Positions 12,601 to 27,295 are shown, counted from the first letter of the stretch. The stretch is 64,000 nt of DNA from Hetaerina americana (GCA_022747635.1 JAKTNV010000014.1:8382610-8446609); one strand, 5' to 3'. Notes: generated from the sequence alone by a model not told the origin. Program-made: numbers and translations.

Positions 12601-13503
12601 ACTGATCGGAGCGAGCACAGAACAGTGGATCCATATCGCCAGGAGAATGGAAACGAAGAGAGGGTCCATCTATAAATATAAGCCCATCGCCGTTAGTTTT
12701 CACGTCCCCAGACACAAACAAATCAACGATAAAAATGGCCGGGGATTGAAAAATAACACTATTAAAGCGGAAATAGCGTTTCCTGATGCAAAAACATTAG
12801 CCCAAACTATTAAAAGCCCCGTAATCCGCTTCTCCTCCTGGATAATTTTTGTGGAAATAAAAAATAAAGGATCAAGTAAAAAAATAAAAGATCGATTATG
12901 AAAAATTGAAATGAATACACAGCTTCCGGAAGCTTAGATTAGATTCAGTATGTAGCGATGGCAAAAATGGTAATGGCGCTTACTGTCGCATTGATACTTC
13001 AGTTTATTTGTTTCGGCTATGATGGCTTATATAAATAGGTTAAGATATGCAAATACCAAAATAATTACAAAAAGCAAGGGAAATTCGCCTTTTTCTTCAA
13101 AACTTTCTCGGCCTCTGGAAACAATTACGCATGTAACTTTAACAACAAGGATAAGCGGCCGCAAAGAAAAACGATTTGGCGAACTATTGGAAGTTTACAT
13201 TTGAATTTATATTAGCAGTTCAATGCTAGTCTTGATTAGTTCTAAGGCAACCACTAAATTATTATTTCATAATTTTTTCAAATACGATGTCTACACTAGT
13301 CCAACTTCACCTATTGAATGAACATCGTTAAAACCATGCTTACGAAATAATAATACAATGTACGTTCTCATGCCTCTCTCTATGCATTCAGTTAGTTCCC
13401 TTACTCAGTTTTGTGGTGAGATACGATATTCCTATTACCATTCCGTGTCGACTTTTCACTTGGAAATATCAGGAGTCTGAGGAAAAAATGTTGAAGAAAT
13501 AAA
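12601..13503. other. No gene seen
   Basis: Frames of 84 (12647-12901) and 61 codons on the plus strand are unrecognised and Lys/Ile-rich, as expected in AT-rich DNA. Confidence 0.4.
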
Positions 13504-13516
13504 TACGACGACGAGA

Positions 13517-13584
<68 letters not shown>

Positions 13585-13593
13585 TCGTCGTCG

Positions 13594-13629
<36 letters not shown>

Positions 13630-13632
13630 ATA
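13504..13632. repeat. (TA)n arrays with a 17-bp inverted repeat
   Basis: Arms 13504-13520 and 13579-13595 are exact reverse complements (core ACGACGACGAGAATAT) enclosing about 58 bases of nearly pure TA. A second TA stretch follows to 13632. The whole unit can fold into a cruciform in which both the non-TA arms and the TA core pair. Confidence 0.8.
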
Positions 13633-13789
13633 TTTTCGCTGGAACTCTTAGATGGCGGAACGAGTTCCTCGACATAACCGCATCTAACCACGGCAATCCC
13701 GCAGGAGTCACACCAACACATTCGCATATACACACAGAGATGCCGTCGCATGCTCCGAGAGGTCACTGTTATCACTTAAGGGCAAAATA

Positions 13790-14010
13790 GAGAGAAATAG
13801 GGAGAGAGAGATACTACAGATAGAGACCTCATGAAAGTGGCAAGAAACTAAGCCCACGGCGGAGAGGCGGAAGTTAAAGAAAGAAATGATATACCAGACA
13901 AAAAATGGGAAAGGTCTTTGACGGTGGTGTGTAACGGTGGGAGTAATACAGGGCGCCGTGGGAGAGGAGGGGATCTGGGTAAAAAGGTCGCACTCAACTT
14001 GTCGTCTCGA
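13790..14010. other. Small purine-rich patch
   Basis: G/A-biased plus strand, including a short GA run near 13790-13815. The minus-strand 65-codon frame (13848-14045) is low-complexity. Confidence 0.4.
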
Positions 14011-16949
14011 GGTTTATAGCCACGCGCAGTAGGCCCAAGGATCAAAACATCCTAATAAAGGAACAATGCTTCCAAAAAATAAACTCTGTCCTATATTTTG
14101 ACACCCACAGTTTGTCCATAAAAAGTTAACCAAGAACTGACTTTGAAGCTCAATTTATCTCATTTGGAGTCATCTTCCTTTATTACTCATAATAACCTCG
14201 GCTCAATTAATGTAGATGTCACAATATTGTTATGAATCAAAAAGGAATAATAAATAAATATGTACACGAGGACATCAGATATGAAAATTTCGAGATGTCT
14301 TCCAGCATCAGGGTCTGTCAAAGAAAATTTTTAATTTCCGACATCTAATTAAGAAGTCAAGTTATCAATCGTTGTCATTATATGTTGCAAAATTAAAAAC
14401 TTTTTTTTTCCTTACAAAAAATGTTTTTTTGTGGAATAACTCCACACTTTGATATTTTGACATACTTATCCCAAATACGAGATTTTAATTTAGGTTCATA
14501 AAGGTTTATGATAACCTTTGGTTTTCTAAGGTTTGCATAATTAGATTTTAATCTGTTAGATATTGATTCCTCGCGCGTCAAAATTCAAATACTCTTGGAA
14601 AAGGTTTCACAAACAGAAGGGGTAACTGACAAAGTTAGAAAAGAACCAGGTCTACTTCGATCTCCGAAGACCCTTCGTTCCATATTCCACGCACGAAACC
14701 AACCAAAATCCATTATAAATAGTAATATATTTCGTAGTATTGACTCTTTTCCGGAGGCGATAGGATGCCTATGCTCACACATGACCAAATTTAGAACCTA
14801 AACGGCTGAAGATTGATTTTCGAGTTGTTTGGCCCTACGAAAAATCCTCAAAAAAAATTTCGCCTAGCTTCATGAATGAAGTTTGAATAAAAAAGGTTGC
14901 AAATATTTATTTTTATACCGCAAAATCAACAATGGTGGCACCTTAGAAAAGTCTTTGAAAAAATTTCCATTGATAAGGGCCGAGCCTGAAATAAAAATTC
15001 TATATATACTATCATTATATTGCATGCAAAAACGTTTTCTGTGTTTTCGGTAGAGTTAACGCAGATTAGAGATTCGAAAAAATGATAATTAAATCGCAAC
15101 TGTAAAAAAAAATTGAAAGCTCAAAAGATTTAAAAGTGTTAGGCAAAAGGTATAATATTTTATCGTATAAATAGTAAAATATTGGCGGTAACAAACGCAT
15201 ATGGCGAAACCTTTACCAAAAATTTCCAGTAGCCTCGAAATACTTTTATATTTCTCTGACCTTTGATAAAAGGGGAATATTTATGTATCATTAAATAATT
15301 AGTTGCTTAAATTCTAAATATATTAATATTCCACATAAAACTTCAGTAAATTTTCGGCAGTGGACAACCGGTGATTAAGAAAAGAGGTATTTATTTTTAA
15401 TAAAATTTATATTTAAAAGAGGGATACTTGATCCATGAATTATGAATATATTGATTTTTAATATGGTTATTCAGGGCAAAAGTCATCTTCAATGCCGAAT
15501 CGGAGCATAAGAAGTACCTATGTGTCGCAAGGTTTCGTGTCATTCTATAAAATTTGTTGGGAAATGCTTGCAGAGATAATGACATTTTATCGGGAAATGT
15601 GATAATAATTTGAGCTTTCGAACTTCATTTTTTTGTCCGTCTGCGACAAGGTGGAATCATAGTTTCCTTGGAGTCGATTGAATAATGCCGATATCAGCGA
15701 TAAACTGAATAACTTTCCTTCAAAGGTTCGAGAGCGCTGCGCCAGACAACTCGAAATACTTCTCGCGAACAAGAATTGAGGAATCAAGTGTAGCATCGGC
15801 AAATGCGTCTCTGAAGACCATCATAACTGAGGCTTAGGGATATTCAAAAGAAAACTAATACTTGCTTCTAACCGTAGCCACTTTTGCCCTGAGGGATGTG
15901 CGTTCGCCAGTTGTAGGGTTTACGTAGGATTTTAGCGGCAAATGTACCATGCAGTTTAATAAATGTATTAACAGCATTCATACATTCTTCTCTAAACGAT
16001 TATATTTACATTCCAAGAGTACCTTCACTCAAAGATTAATACAAAACGGAGAGCCTCATCTGTAAACCATTACGTTATTATATATGTACATCGGATTACC
16101 TCCACCTTCGATCTTGAAGTAACAAAAATGTTTAAGTACCAAATTAATCTATACCCTCAAAAGTAAAGTACGAATCTATCCAGAGATATCTTGGTAATAG
16201 AATGAAATGGATTGAAAAAAAGTAATTTACATTTTAAAGTGAAATGAACCCAACATCTGAAATGAACGCCGAGTTAACACGTGATATAAGTGCATGTAAG
16301 CTGATTTGGAGTCTCCTTTATTTGATAGTTTACTTAATTCTTCCCTGGAGCGTTTTACATTGAACACTGGAAGGAATTGATAAAATTTAAAAACATTATT
16401 ATGACTGTAACACGTTAAAGGGGGAATGAGCTCAATATATCAACTGGTGACCGTAATTTTTCAAGACCAAGTAATGAATATTTTTCCACAAATGCCTCTG
16501 GCAGCGAATATTTGACCGGCATAACAGCGATTGAAGCGACTCATTCAAAAATGCGCTTCACTTTAACTGTCTTCGATTGCCTTAGACTTCTCTTTGGAGA
16601 GTTGAAAAATTCTGTATTTGAAAGAAAAAGATAATACAGAAGGCTAGCTTTAAAGAAATATTTTTAGAATTAATACACCTATCAATCAAGTGAAACCGTC
16701 TCGCATCTTTCGGGCCCACCGGCATATGAGTTGGAAGTATTTCATGCAAAAATATCAACAAAATCGTATTTGCTCACGAAGCCAAATACTTGAGGTATCT
16801 TTGTGTAGGAACCCCTGTGTTGAGAGAAAAGGAACCTATTAAGCTCAGGCAAACGTATCAAGACTCTAAGAATATATATAATGAAGAATTTGGCTTCAAA
16901 AATTCAAACTTTTTTTTTAAATTTCCCATCAGATTACGCACGGTGTAAT
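14011..16949. other. No gene seen
   Basis: AT-rich, frames of at most about 71 codons. A 14585-14801 segment is open on both strands (67 and 68 codons) but matches nothing I know. Confidence 0.4.
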
Positions 16950-17252
16950 TTAATACGCGGTACATTGAGCCTCGATTATGCTTGCCAAATCGAATTTGGC
17001 GCAAACGAATCGCCCGGTAGATAAGCCAGTTTTTGACAAGTCATTCTGCTGGGATATACGTGCATATGGGTATCCTTTCTGTTTATCCTCTGTATTTCCC
17101 TGCCACGTTTTTTTTATCTTCCTGCGGGTACATGCAGTAATCAACACGTGGAATGTGGGACGCCTTATAAAGAGCACTCTCTCTTGCTCCTTGTCATACT
17201 TTTCATCGAGCTTAAGTAATTTTTTTCTCATTTTCCTCGTTTCTGACTTCAA
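16950..17252 (-). other. Unrecognised open frame with a coiled-coil-like start
   Basis: A 100-codon minus-strand frame opens with a Lys/Glu/Leu-rich heptad-like segment (KSETRKMRKKLLKLDEKY, then DKEQERVLF) over roughly residues 2-28 and then becomes ordinary. The frame can be read upstream from a TAA, and TTACTTTTTGCAG just upstream on that strand resembles a 3' splice site. The plus strand is also open for 142 codons (16978-17406), which weakens the case. This could be a decayed exon, part of a retroelement protein, or chance. Confidence 0.2.
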
Positions 17253-17899
17253 GATTTCGATGAGTTCACTGCAAAAAGTAATTACGTTGCCTTATCTTCA
17301 TTCAGTTCTTCAGTTTTTTTGTATAGTATCGTTTTCTCCTGTCAGCGAATACACACTTGACTCTAGCGTCATCGATTTCCCTTGTTTATCTAGCGGCTCA
17401 TATTAAGTGATGTTTATGTAAAGAATGATTATAAAATCTCATCAACTCAATGTATTGGCAAGTTAAAAGATGTGTGATCGCCCAATAGTTATTTTTTACC
17501 CAAGGGTATATGAATGGGGTAAAATTAGAGTCAAATCCCCGATCTTTGATTTTCCGGAGGATTGAGCTCGTGATCAACTCTACTTGTACACTTTCGTACT
17601 TTGACAAACAGGTATGCCTAGCTGTACATGAAAGATATGACAGAAGTCTCGAGTACTGTAAGAGAGTAAAGACGAAAATGACCATTTTCGATAGAAAACC
17701 CATGCAATTCCAAAGGAAAACAAAAGAAGAATATAATTATGTATTTTATGACAAATACAGTTAGAAGCATTCGCTTTGTGTATGGAGGATGGTTTCACAG
17801 GTTAGTAGAAAACTAGAAGCGGAAATTCGAGCACTGCTAAAGCCTTTAACAGCATGTAGTCTACCGTTGAGGCAGGTTTTTTATGATTACTAATGGAAA
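17253..17899. other. No gene seen
   Basis: Short unrecognised frames on both strands (101 codons minus at 17398-17703; 84 codons plus at 17510-17764). They overlap each other and have no domain. Confidence 0.35.
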
Positions 17900-20640
17900 C
17901 CGCTCCAACATTTCAAAGGTATGCCTAACACGGAACAATACACCGTTCGCTATACTAAAATAATGTATTCTTCTACTTTCAATCTCCTTTCTTATTTAAA
18001 ATATACTTTCTGCCTCCCATATTCCTTCTCCAATATGCCTTTAAATTTTCAACCCTGTGACCCACTCACTCAACATTCTCAACCCTATCAGTTTTCAACA
18101 TTTCAGTACAACTTCCTAAGCCTTGAACTCACTTACACTGGCTAGTTTCAACTTCTACTAACATCATAATCTTTTACACTACCGTCCCTGGGACTTCTTT
18201 TGTTTGTTTTTACTTCTGTACATTTCATATTTTCCAAAACAATCTCCACATCTACAGCTAAATAGCCTCCAATATTTTTCCATTCTTTGGTTTAACATCT
18301 AAGTTTCCAAAGATGCAAAACTACGTCCCACATCAAAGCTTCCTTTTATTTTTTTACATTTTTACTCAAGATCCTATTCATCAACTCCTGATGATTTCTT
18401 ATTGCCTACCGCAGTTCTAACTAATTTACCCATTTTGGTCTAAAACACTTCCTAGGGTGGTGAACTCTTCTATTTACAGTATTTTATGATTTTCAATACA
18501 TATGTTTAACTTTAACTTCTAATTCATAAAAAACCAATTACAATCGTTTTAATATGATTAATATTGCTCTGTTTCTGCAAAGCGCTGAACAAAGTTTCCT
18601 ATTCCCATGTTGACTGGCTAGCTAATCATTCTAATCTACTGATATAATTAATCTGAAAAATTTACCACCTTCTCCCAACCATTCCAATCTCCCAACTTGT
18701 AATATTTCTCTTTTACCTACCAGCATCTTTAGAGAACCTGGGTGATAATTCACAACCCTGTTTTATCCTCCTATCACTTCCCATCCACCTTTAACCTTTA
18801 TACGCAACCCGCATCTGAGCAGTCTGAGATACGTAATGGATTACGCAAAAGTTGCATACCCCCTGATTTCTCTTCAAGTCATTTTTTGCAATATGTCCAT
18901 TACTTAACGGCGCCCATTACTCCGCCAAATGTTTTCTAAAAATCCCCGATAAATAGAGTAAGTAAAGTAAATAAATATACATATAATATGGGTTTGCTCA
19001 ATATTTTTTTTATATCAGTGATCTAATTACAAATATGCACTTAAGCGTAACCCTTACTTTACTAAAAATGTTGATCTTTACCTAAGTAACTATTACACTC
19101 CTCATATACTGCTGCTTTCTCTTTATTGGGATGGGAACTTAAACCGAAAGCAGTAAGTCTTTTGATCAATTTACTTTCTCATAAATACTCCAAGGGAGAC
19201 CCAACATTTTTTCCTTCCATATTTCCTTAACCATCAAATATATTTTCAGGGCTGTTATCTATCCCCACAGAACCGCTCGATTTTAACTCATTTAATGCCT
19301 TTTCTCTCCCAACCAAGCGTTCCCGATCCAAGGGTACGGTCATTCACGTCATATTCTGTTCCAATCTCTAAAACCTCTGGCCGAAAATATTTTTACCATA
19401 TAACACCAGAATTATATTCTTTTCATTATATTGACTCTCTTTCGGCTCGATTAATACCTCCATTGACATATTATGTTAGTGTGAACGGATTTTCCCTTCT
19501 CAGTTCCTGATACTTCTTTCAAATTTCTGCACAGGGCACCCATTTTATCCTGTCTTTGTAATGCCTCCACACCCTCGCACCGCTCTTTTCACCATGTTAA
19601 TTCCGTCCTCTTAGCTTCTCGTCGTAATTTATGATTAATGTCTAACTAATTTCTATATCCTAATTCTTTTTTCCATTCTTCCACTTCCTTCTTTCAACCA
19701 CATTCGTAAACAATTCCCTCTGTGTAACCCATCGGTTCCTCATTCTTTTCCTATTTATTATACCAATAATATCGGACATATTACCTTTTTTGGCTTATAC
19801 GACCCCATTTGTGGTGCCTTCCATTACCTTTTCTATTTGTTTACCTTACTTCCACTGTGTCCATTCCTCTGTCCTCACTCAGAATTACTATGACTACCAC
19901 AATCTGATACCACACCTTATTTATTCCAGTTAAAGACTGTAATTCAGGTTTCACATTCCTCTCCCATATTTATCATTTTGAAATTGGGATTACACTTCTA
20001 TGAGCTGTAAATTATTATCTGAATCCGAATATAGCTAAGGGGAACTGAGCCATTTATGCCAGTATTCCTTAATCGTTGCCAAACGATATATAAATCTGAG
20101 CGATACATTTTTAACCAATACATCCTATAAATGTCTATTATTTTTTCTACCCTGTCATTTATTTTCTCCAAAACATATTCTCCTACCTTACTCCTAACTG
20201 TCCTTGCCCATTAGAGCCCGTCCATAAACATCAAGTCATTCCAGGAACATCCGCCATCACCCTCCTGCGGTTTCCTGTTCATGCACTGCCCATTTCTCCA
20301 TACCTATTATTACGTTTCTGCTTTCAAACCCGAATAAAAATCAAAATTGGCGGCAAATATTTTCTTCTATTGAAAACATTCATCCGTTCATATTTACTAG
20401 CCTTCCAAAAAATGTATTTGTTAAATGCTACTGGTACCCTATGCTGACTCATTTTCCCTTCACCACATACGTATTGCTCTGTATATTAGACTCCAACAAT
20501 TCCAATCACTTTTCCACTTCACTTCAATAAGCCCTTGATATTTCTACTTGCCATCTCCAGCAGATTGCTTAATTAACTTCCTATGTCATTTCAACATTCC
20601 AAGTCCAGCCTCATAATATATTTGACATCTCCAGGTAAAA
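17900..20640 (-). pseudogene. Decayed antisense LINE (endonuclease to start of RT)
   Basis: This 2.7-kb T/C-rich stretch reads, on the minus strand, as the broken remains of a non-LTR retrotransposon with an APE-type endonuclease. From right to left: GWTWNV at about 20593-20612, the first endonuclease motif; SDCGSHSN at about 19890-19915, in the place of the terminal S-D-H motif; then near 19700, WVTQRE...ERRKWKN, typical of the endonuclease-RT linker; ERCEGVEALQRQDKMGALCRN near 19540-19600; and NKKSSGVDE near 18390-18420, resembling the start of the RT domain (usually K-A-x-G-x-D). Frames shift and stops are frequent, so it is long dead. No SGVPQG or YADD block was found, so the copy seems to end near 17900. 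It resembles the plus-strand remnant at 33.6 kb. Confidence 0.5.
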
Positions 20641-23600
20641 TTAATAAATTCTGATTAAATCTGAAAATTGTTTAATAATTCCCCAATGTAAATCTAATTT
20701 GACCTAAATCGGTCACAAAAATAATTTAACTAATAAGAATTTCATTTGATTTGATAGGAATATAAACTGGATGGAAACAGAAAACAGCTCTCTAGGATAG
20801 ATCCCATTCCTTACATGAACGGGAAACTTCCTCGTAAAAAAAGGCAAACAACTTTTCGCAAAAAGCGATCCAAAACCGATTTTTGATGAAATATTTGTAC
20901 ACAATAAAATTACATTTTTTTTCCTTAAATCAGTGATACACACATTTAGGGTTACAAAAATTAAATAGTGTCTCGCAATAAAACTTAGAAGTGTAACGTA
21001 ATCTATCTTTTCTCAAACTTGTAGAGTCGTCTACATAACAGTCGGTATGAATAGAATATCGTTACAAATAATTTACAATTTTGTTAAAAACAACAGACAC
21101 GTTAAAACTACATTACTTCTAGCAGGTAGGTCCCACACTACTCTCAGATTACATTTAACAAGGACATTTACATAGGATCAAATCATTTTTCACCTGCTGC
21201 CTCGTGTAGGAGGATGAGACTATGCTTTTGTGAACCATACAGTTAAATTGGTTCCACTAATGTGTCCTTGTGGAGCCACCCGTCCTAAGAAAATGTCTAT
21301 GAAGAAATGGAAGATGGAAGGTAACCTAAAACATTTACTTCTTTTTCAACTTTCATAACATATTTATGCTAACTCTGAGAAGATTTTGGAACTTAGAGAG
21401 AATGAGCTTATTTATAATTAAATTAGTAAATATAAGTTGATCTCATCATTTAACACTATTTTTGGGCTAATGACATAACTAAGAATTGCACCTGAGACCC
21501 ACCTCCGCCAACTTTTGTGTGTTCCGCCACCAATTTACTTTTCAAAGGTTAGATTTCACGAAAAAGCCAACATAGACCAATTACTCAAAATTATCATACG
21601 AGATTTAACTCATATAAATGGAATCCTGTCTCCACGGCTATTGTGTAGCAAGATGATTCCACACAAGGCTTACAACATCAAAATTAAGTGTTACTTAAAT
21701 GTTGGTTACCAAGAGATACTTTTAATATTTCAAATAATAGAAATAAATTTTATAACAGCTAACGTGCACTGTGGAATATAAGAATATAGTATAACTGCAA
21801 AATACTTCTCTAAGAGCTGGAAATTAGGAAAATATTTAAGAAAAGGTTAGATAAAACTATGGCTACACAATAACCTACCTAGAGTAAATAATATTGTTAT
21901 TTCAGCGTCTTAGGATGCAATTTGTCCTATACCTTATCGTTCAAGACATACGAGTTTATGATATTTTTTACCTGAATGTGCCACAATTAATCACTCTAAA
22001 TATATTTTAACGATCTCCCCAACCGTTGGGCGAAGAGGCTAGTAATACGTTTTTAACATCATCGCTAAAGAGACTTGCTCCCAATTTACGCAGGATAATT
22101 ACAAAATAAATAACCCTTCGCTTCATGAGTGATGTTAAACCTAGTTCCTCTAATAATCTATATACGCTAAAAGTTTTATCTAGCAGAATTTTACAAATAT
22201 AACTCCTCTTCGTAGTACACGATTTAACGAGGAAATCAAACCAACATCGTAAGGATTCTATATACTAGCAGTACATTACCAATGAGACATAGATATATAT
22301 CATCGATCTTTAACTCTCTCGTGACTCCCTCCCATTTTCCTAAAACTCTTCCAATAATAACTAATTTTCTGCAAGCTTGTCTACTCATTCTGGGAATATA
22401 TTTCCCCCAAGAAACGTCGCAATTTTAGTTGATTTGTCATTAATATTATCCTGCACATACATGTAATTTCAAAGTTTTCGATGCAGTAAGAGTTTTGAGG
22501 AGATATTATAAACAAAATAAAGATATACATCATAAATCTTTATAAATTTTTACGCCAAAAATATAAAAACAACTGTTATCATCTCAAAAGCTGATTCAGT
22601 ATAATTGTGGATCTTTTGAACAACCTACTACAAAGAGTTCAATTCGTGTCACATTAGACCTCCAGAGGTCAGCGTGTGTGAATTGGGAAAGGGAGAAACA
22701 CAGACCTTAGTTTTCCAAACAGGGAATGCAATATCGCAGGCAACTGACGCATTTCAGGAACAGAGGACACATGCGTAAGTGAACAGAGACCATGAAAGAG
22801 GTCCCTAGTCAATCGCCGACGCCCATGTGTTGATTTCAAACAGCCCAGGGGATGTTTTGGAAAACGCTGAAAGCCTTATCCACCTACTGGCGTAGGTTAC
22901 ACGGACGTACACGTATAGATAGAAAATCAATCTCTATACGATAGGCAATCTAAGAGTATATGAATGTTCCACCCAAACAATGTTCCACCATGTTTTAACG
23001 CAATTAGTACCATTGAATTCGTAAAATTGGATCCCATAATGGATTTTTATGGCGAAACTGGATATCATAGAAAAAGCCGTTCCTTTGAGGATTTTCAATT
23101 TTAGACATATTCATCTGAATTTTATACATACTATATATATTTAGATTAAGGATATTTATTTTAAAGTGGAAATTAATTAATAGGTTTCATCTGCATATAC
23201 ATTTCAAAACAGTAACTCAAATGATTTTCCAAGGACTTCAAGACAACATAATTGCTCTAGCATTATTTTATGACTTTATTTATTGAATATTGCCAGTCAA
23301 ACCAGTTTAAACCATACACATTGCCAAAGCTTTGCTCGAACTGCATGGGACTAAAGTAGGAACATAAATGGGTTAATTTGTTCTGCCTGGCCATGGCCAA
23401 TTCGGAATTTCAATAGCTATAGATATAAAATACATGAAGGTTATTAAAGTCCAATAATAATCCGTAAAAACCGCGTCATATTAAAAACAGAAAGATATGT
23501 CGTGCAAAGTTTATTAAGATTTAACGGTATCAGAATCAAAAGGTTAGTGATCCCATTCGATTTACCTTCACAATTAAATCTATTACCGTCCGAAAGAGTG

Positions 23601-24190
23601 TAACATAAATATATTATAGCATACCAAAAGAAGTTATCGCATTAACCATTCATAACATCTTTTAATTAAATTAAAAACTCACATATTTATCAATGTTTAC
23701 ACTTGATCATTTGAACCAGAGGATTATTAAAAGATACGTCAATTCACAGATCATTCTTAAATACATTGAGCAAAGTTTATCTTTCTTTACCCTCTGGATT
23801 TTTCTCATAATGCAATGCTACTAAATTTTCCTCTTGTCGTTGAAAAACCTTCGTGGATATTTGAATTAAAATTATCATGAAAACCATTCTTTGCTGATGT
23901 ATCAACAGAAAAAATGCAACAACTTTTCAATCTAGTTCAAGATCATGAGAGTTATCTTTATCTAACTTACGCATGGAAGAAAAGTTCCAATTAACATAAA
24001 GTTTTTAATTATTTAGAATCAAGAAGATCCATCACCAATATTAGTTTCTGGAGGGATCGCCTTCAATTTCCAATTTTGATTCTGGGACATAAAATATTCA
24101 TGTCTCGGTTCCTTCATACTAATTCCTTGGGTATTTCGCGCAACTATGATAACACTATTGACACGCTGAAGCGTGATGGAAAACCTTGAG
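20641..24190. other. No gene seen
   Basis: AT-rich throughout, no frame above about 88 codons. A slightly GC-richer patch at 22640-22900 holds no recognisable element. Confidence 0.45.
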
Positions 24191-24204
24191 GTTCCCGCGG
24201 GAAC
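24191..24204. repeat. 14-bp perfect palindrome GTTCCCGCGGGAAC
   Basis: Self-complementary, GC-rich in an AT-rich setting. It could be a dyad protein-binding site, but nothing nearby supports a function. Confidence 0.5.
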
Positions 24205-24546
24205 AGCACAACCCCTTTAATGATATTGAAAATGTCCCAAGGGATCGCTTCACCTAGGCTGGAAAGGAACGGACCGAGTGCGTGGAAAGCTTACCTAAAA
24301 ACTTAACTAAAGAATTCCTTAAAGGTTCATGCGTGATTGGTGATTTGAACAGTGAAGGGTTAAGGTCCGATCACTTTTTTCTTTTTCAACTAGTCCCTAA
24401 AATTACTATTCGCCATGCATTCACGCGCAATTAAAATTTCATAGGATGGCGATAGCATGAAGCCAACTGCGGTGCGTCTAACCCGTTTGGGTCGATTTTT
24501 GATTCCTCCTCGGTTGTAATTAGGTACGCTCATGCCTTGAACCTTA

Positions 24547-24783
<237 letters not shown>

Positions 24784-27295
24784 TTCTTGACACAGCCACA
24801 AATTCCCTGCTTGCATTTTTAATGCTAAGATAAGCGCATGATGGAAAATGCGTCATCCTTCAGAAAATATATAAATCACAAAATTTAATTTGAACGACAT
24901 ACTTGCTATCTATTTGGTATTTACGGGTATTAGGAATTTTAGAGGTACACAATAAACATGGAATACTTCTTGCACACATTGGTACACGAAGTAATTACTC
25001 TTCCCTCACAAGTAGCCAGTACAAACGAATGCCTGAGCCACAAATCCGGATCCACTAAGTAGTAATTAAAAAGGAAAATTACAGAGGGATAACTCACGAG
25101 TAAAAACCGTTGAGGAAAGGTCAGCAAAATATGAGGTACTGGCAAGGGATGGAGGACACGCCTTTTGATTTGCCTAATACTTTAATGTATGCGGGGACCA
25201 TTAAAAATAAATTGCCCTAGCGGAAGTTTTCCAGAGCTCAGCTAAAATCGATTCGAGAACCCCGAAGCAGCCACACGACGATCTATGGTCGTGGCCTACT
25301 GGTGCGGTACATACCCGAAAAATATCATTTAAAATAATAGAAATAGATAATACAGCGATGCAGTTATTACAACGGTAAAAAATTAACAAGAAAATTGACA
25401 AAAGTACTTCCGTAGTACTTCGAAAAACATTCTATCCGTTATTTCTTTGCCTATTCTTCAATGGTGGAATAACAGATTGATTTCTACAAGTTCCTAGGGA
25501 TTAGGGTTACTAGTTCCTAGGGAATTAAAGAACAATTCATTAGTTTATCTATAAAATCTGGCACTAGTATAATTAATTTTAAGCTTTCATAATTACCTAA
25601 TTATTAAAGTTCAGATACATTCAGAAGATGCCACACCACCTTCCACATTTGTTCCCAAAACGCACAAATCACATTTAAAAAGATTCAAATGCGCAAAAAA
25701 TTCAATTCTAAAAGACTATGCAGAGCCGGAGTTTGAAAGGTGGTGATAAGAGATGAAAGCGTGGAGTGCCTAAAACTCCACATGAAAATATAACCACCGT
25801 AAGGTCACGGCGAATGAGGAAATTCTTAAGATCCGCTGAAAGCTTAATACAGCTTGTAACTAGAGGTAATATCAAACAAAAATCTCAAAAAAACATAATA
25901 TAGTAGGATTTTAATGTGAAAAACATAAAACAACTTGTGCGCCGATCTCATATTCTGTCGAAATTGAGTCAAACTCAGTTCATATCAGAATCCAGTAGCT
26001 CTAAACTCAAACATATATTTTCATCAAAATCCTGAAACCAGCGTTATATAAAACAATGAAATAATTGTTATAAGTGCACATTTTTCGCAGTTGTAAAAGC
26101 CCCAATTACGCGGATTGCACTGAATAAAAAGACAATTTAGACAAAACCTAACACAAAAGAAGCAGGCTTCACATTGGATATAATTGTTAATAACTAATAA
26201 ATTATAAATAACACTTGCTCTACTACTAACGTACTATTTATGAATTCCGATTTAATTCAATATTATCCGTTAACCAATGAGCTAACCCATGAAACACCGC
26301 CTAAACTTACAAACCGAATAATATCAAATGTCAAAATCGGTTTTCGAGATAAGCAGAAAAAGTTGCCATCGATTGATGCAAAGCACGCGATCGGGCTGAA
26401 CTCTCCTTCGTCAAAGGAGGAAAACCCTCAAGCAACGTAAAGCCGTGACTCCGCCTCATGGATAATTTGACAGCCAAATTGAAGTGTCCATATGCATAAT
26501 CCGTAAATCAACAAATTCACGATTTCCCCGCATCGTATAAACGTTAACGACATTTAATTTTCACAACAAATGGGTCCAATTAATTTGCTAGGGAAAAGAT
26601 GCCCTAAAAGCATCCGCCTAGAATTCAATCTTCCGAATATTTTGGGTTTAGACAATGCCCGAAAAATAATTAAAATCTTAAATTTTTATTTTTTATGTTA
26701 ATGAATCTGAGAAATGGCATCAGTAAATGCAAACCTCAACTCAATGAAAACATATAAACAAAATTTATTTCAGAAATATTGAGGATTAGTCGTATGCTTT
26801 CTAAATAAACAAAGAAAGTATTCTTCAAATAGCGTAGTGGTTTAATGATGAAAATAAAAAAATACTTCAATAATAAGGAAAAAACAGCCTGGCAAACAAT
26901 TTGCATACAACATTGTTCATATTTCCATAACAGAAGGAGAATTCCGACACCATCCAATTTCCCCTCACTAAACGAAAGACGCGCTAAAAGAAAAATCTCA
27001 AAAGACACATAGAACCGGCGAACACGAAACGATGAAAAGTTTCCGGGATTTTCAGAATAACTTTAGATAGGCTAAGGAACAAGAGCAGATGAGTGGATAT
27101 GCGAGAAATAAAGTGTCATTATACTTAAATTGGATCGTGAGCGTGGAGAAGAGAAATGCCTGCTCCTCCCCCATTTATTCAGCTAGCGAACAAAAATCTT
27201 CAAATCGCGCGAATACCGAATATAAACCTTTACGACAACATTCTGTGCGCCAACTCTTACTGGCCTTCGACCGAAACACAAATCTGTAAATTAAT
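24784..27295. other. No gene seen
   Basis: AT-rich; frames up to 90 codons (26736-27008, minus) without any recognised domain. A near-duplicate of TAGTTCCTAGGGA occurs around 25490-25525. Confidence 0.4.
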
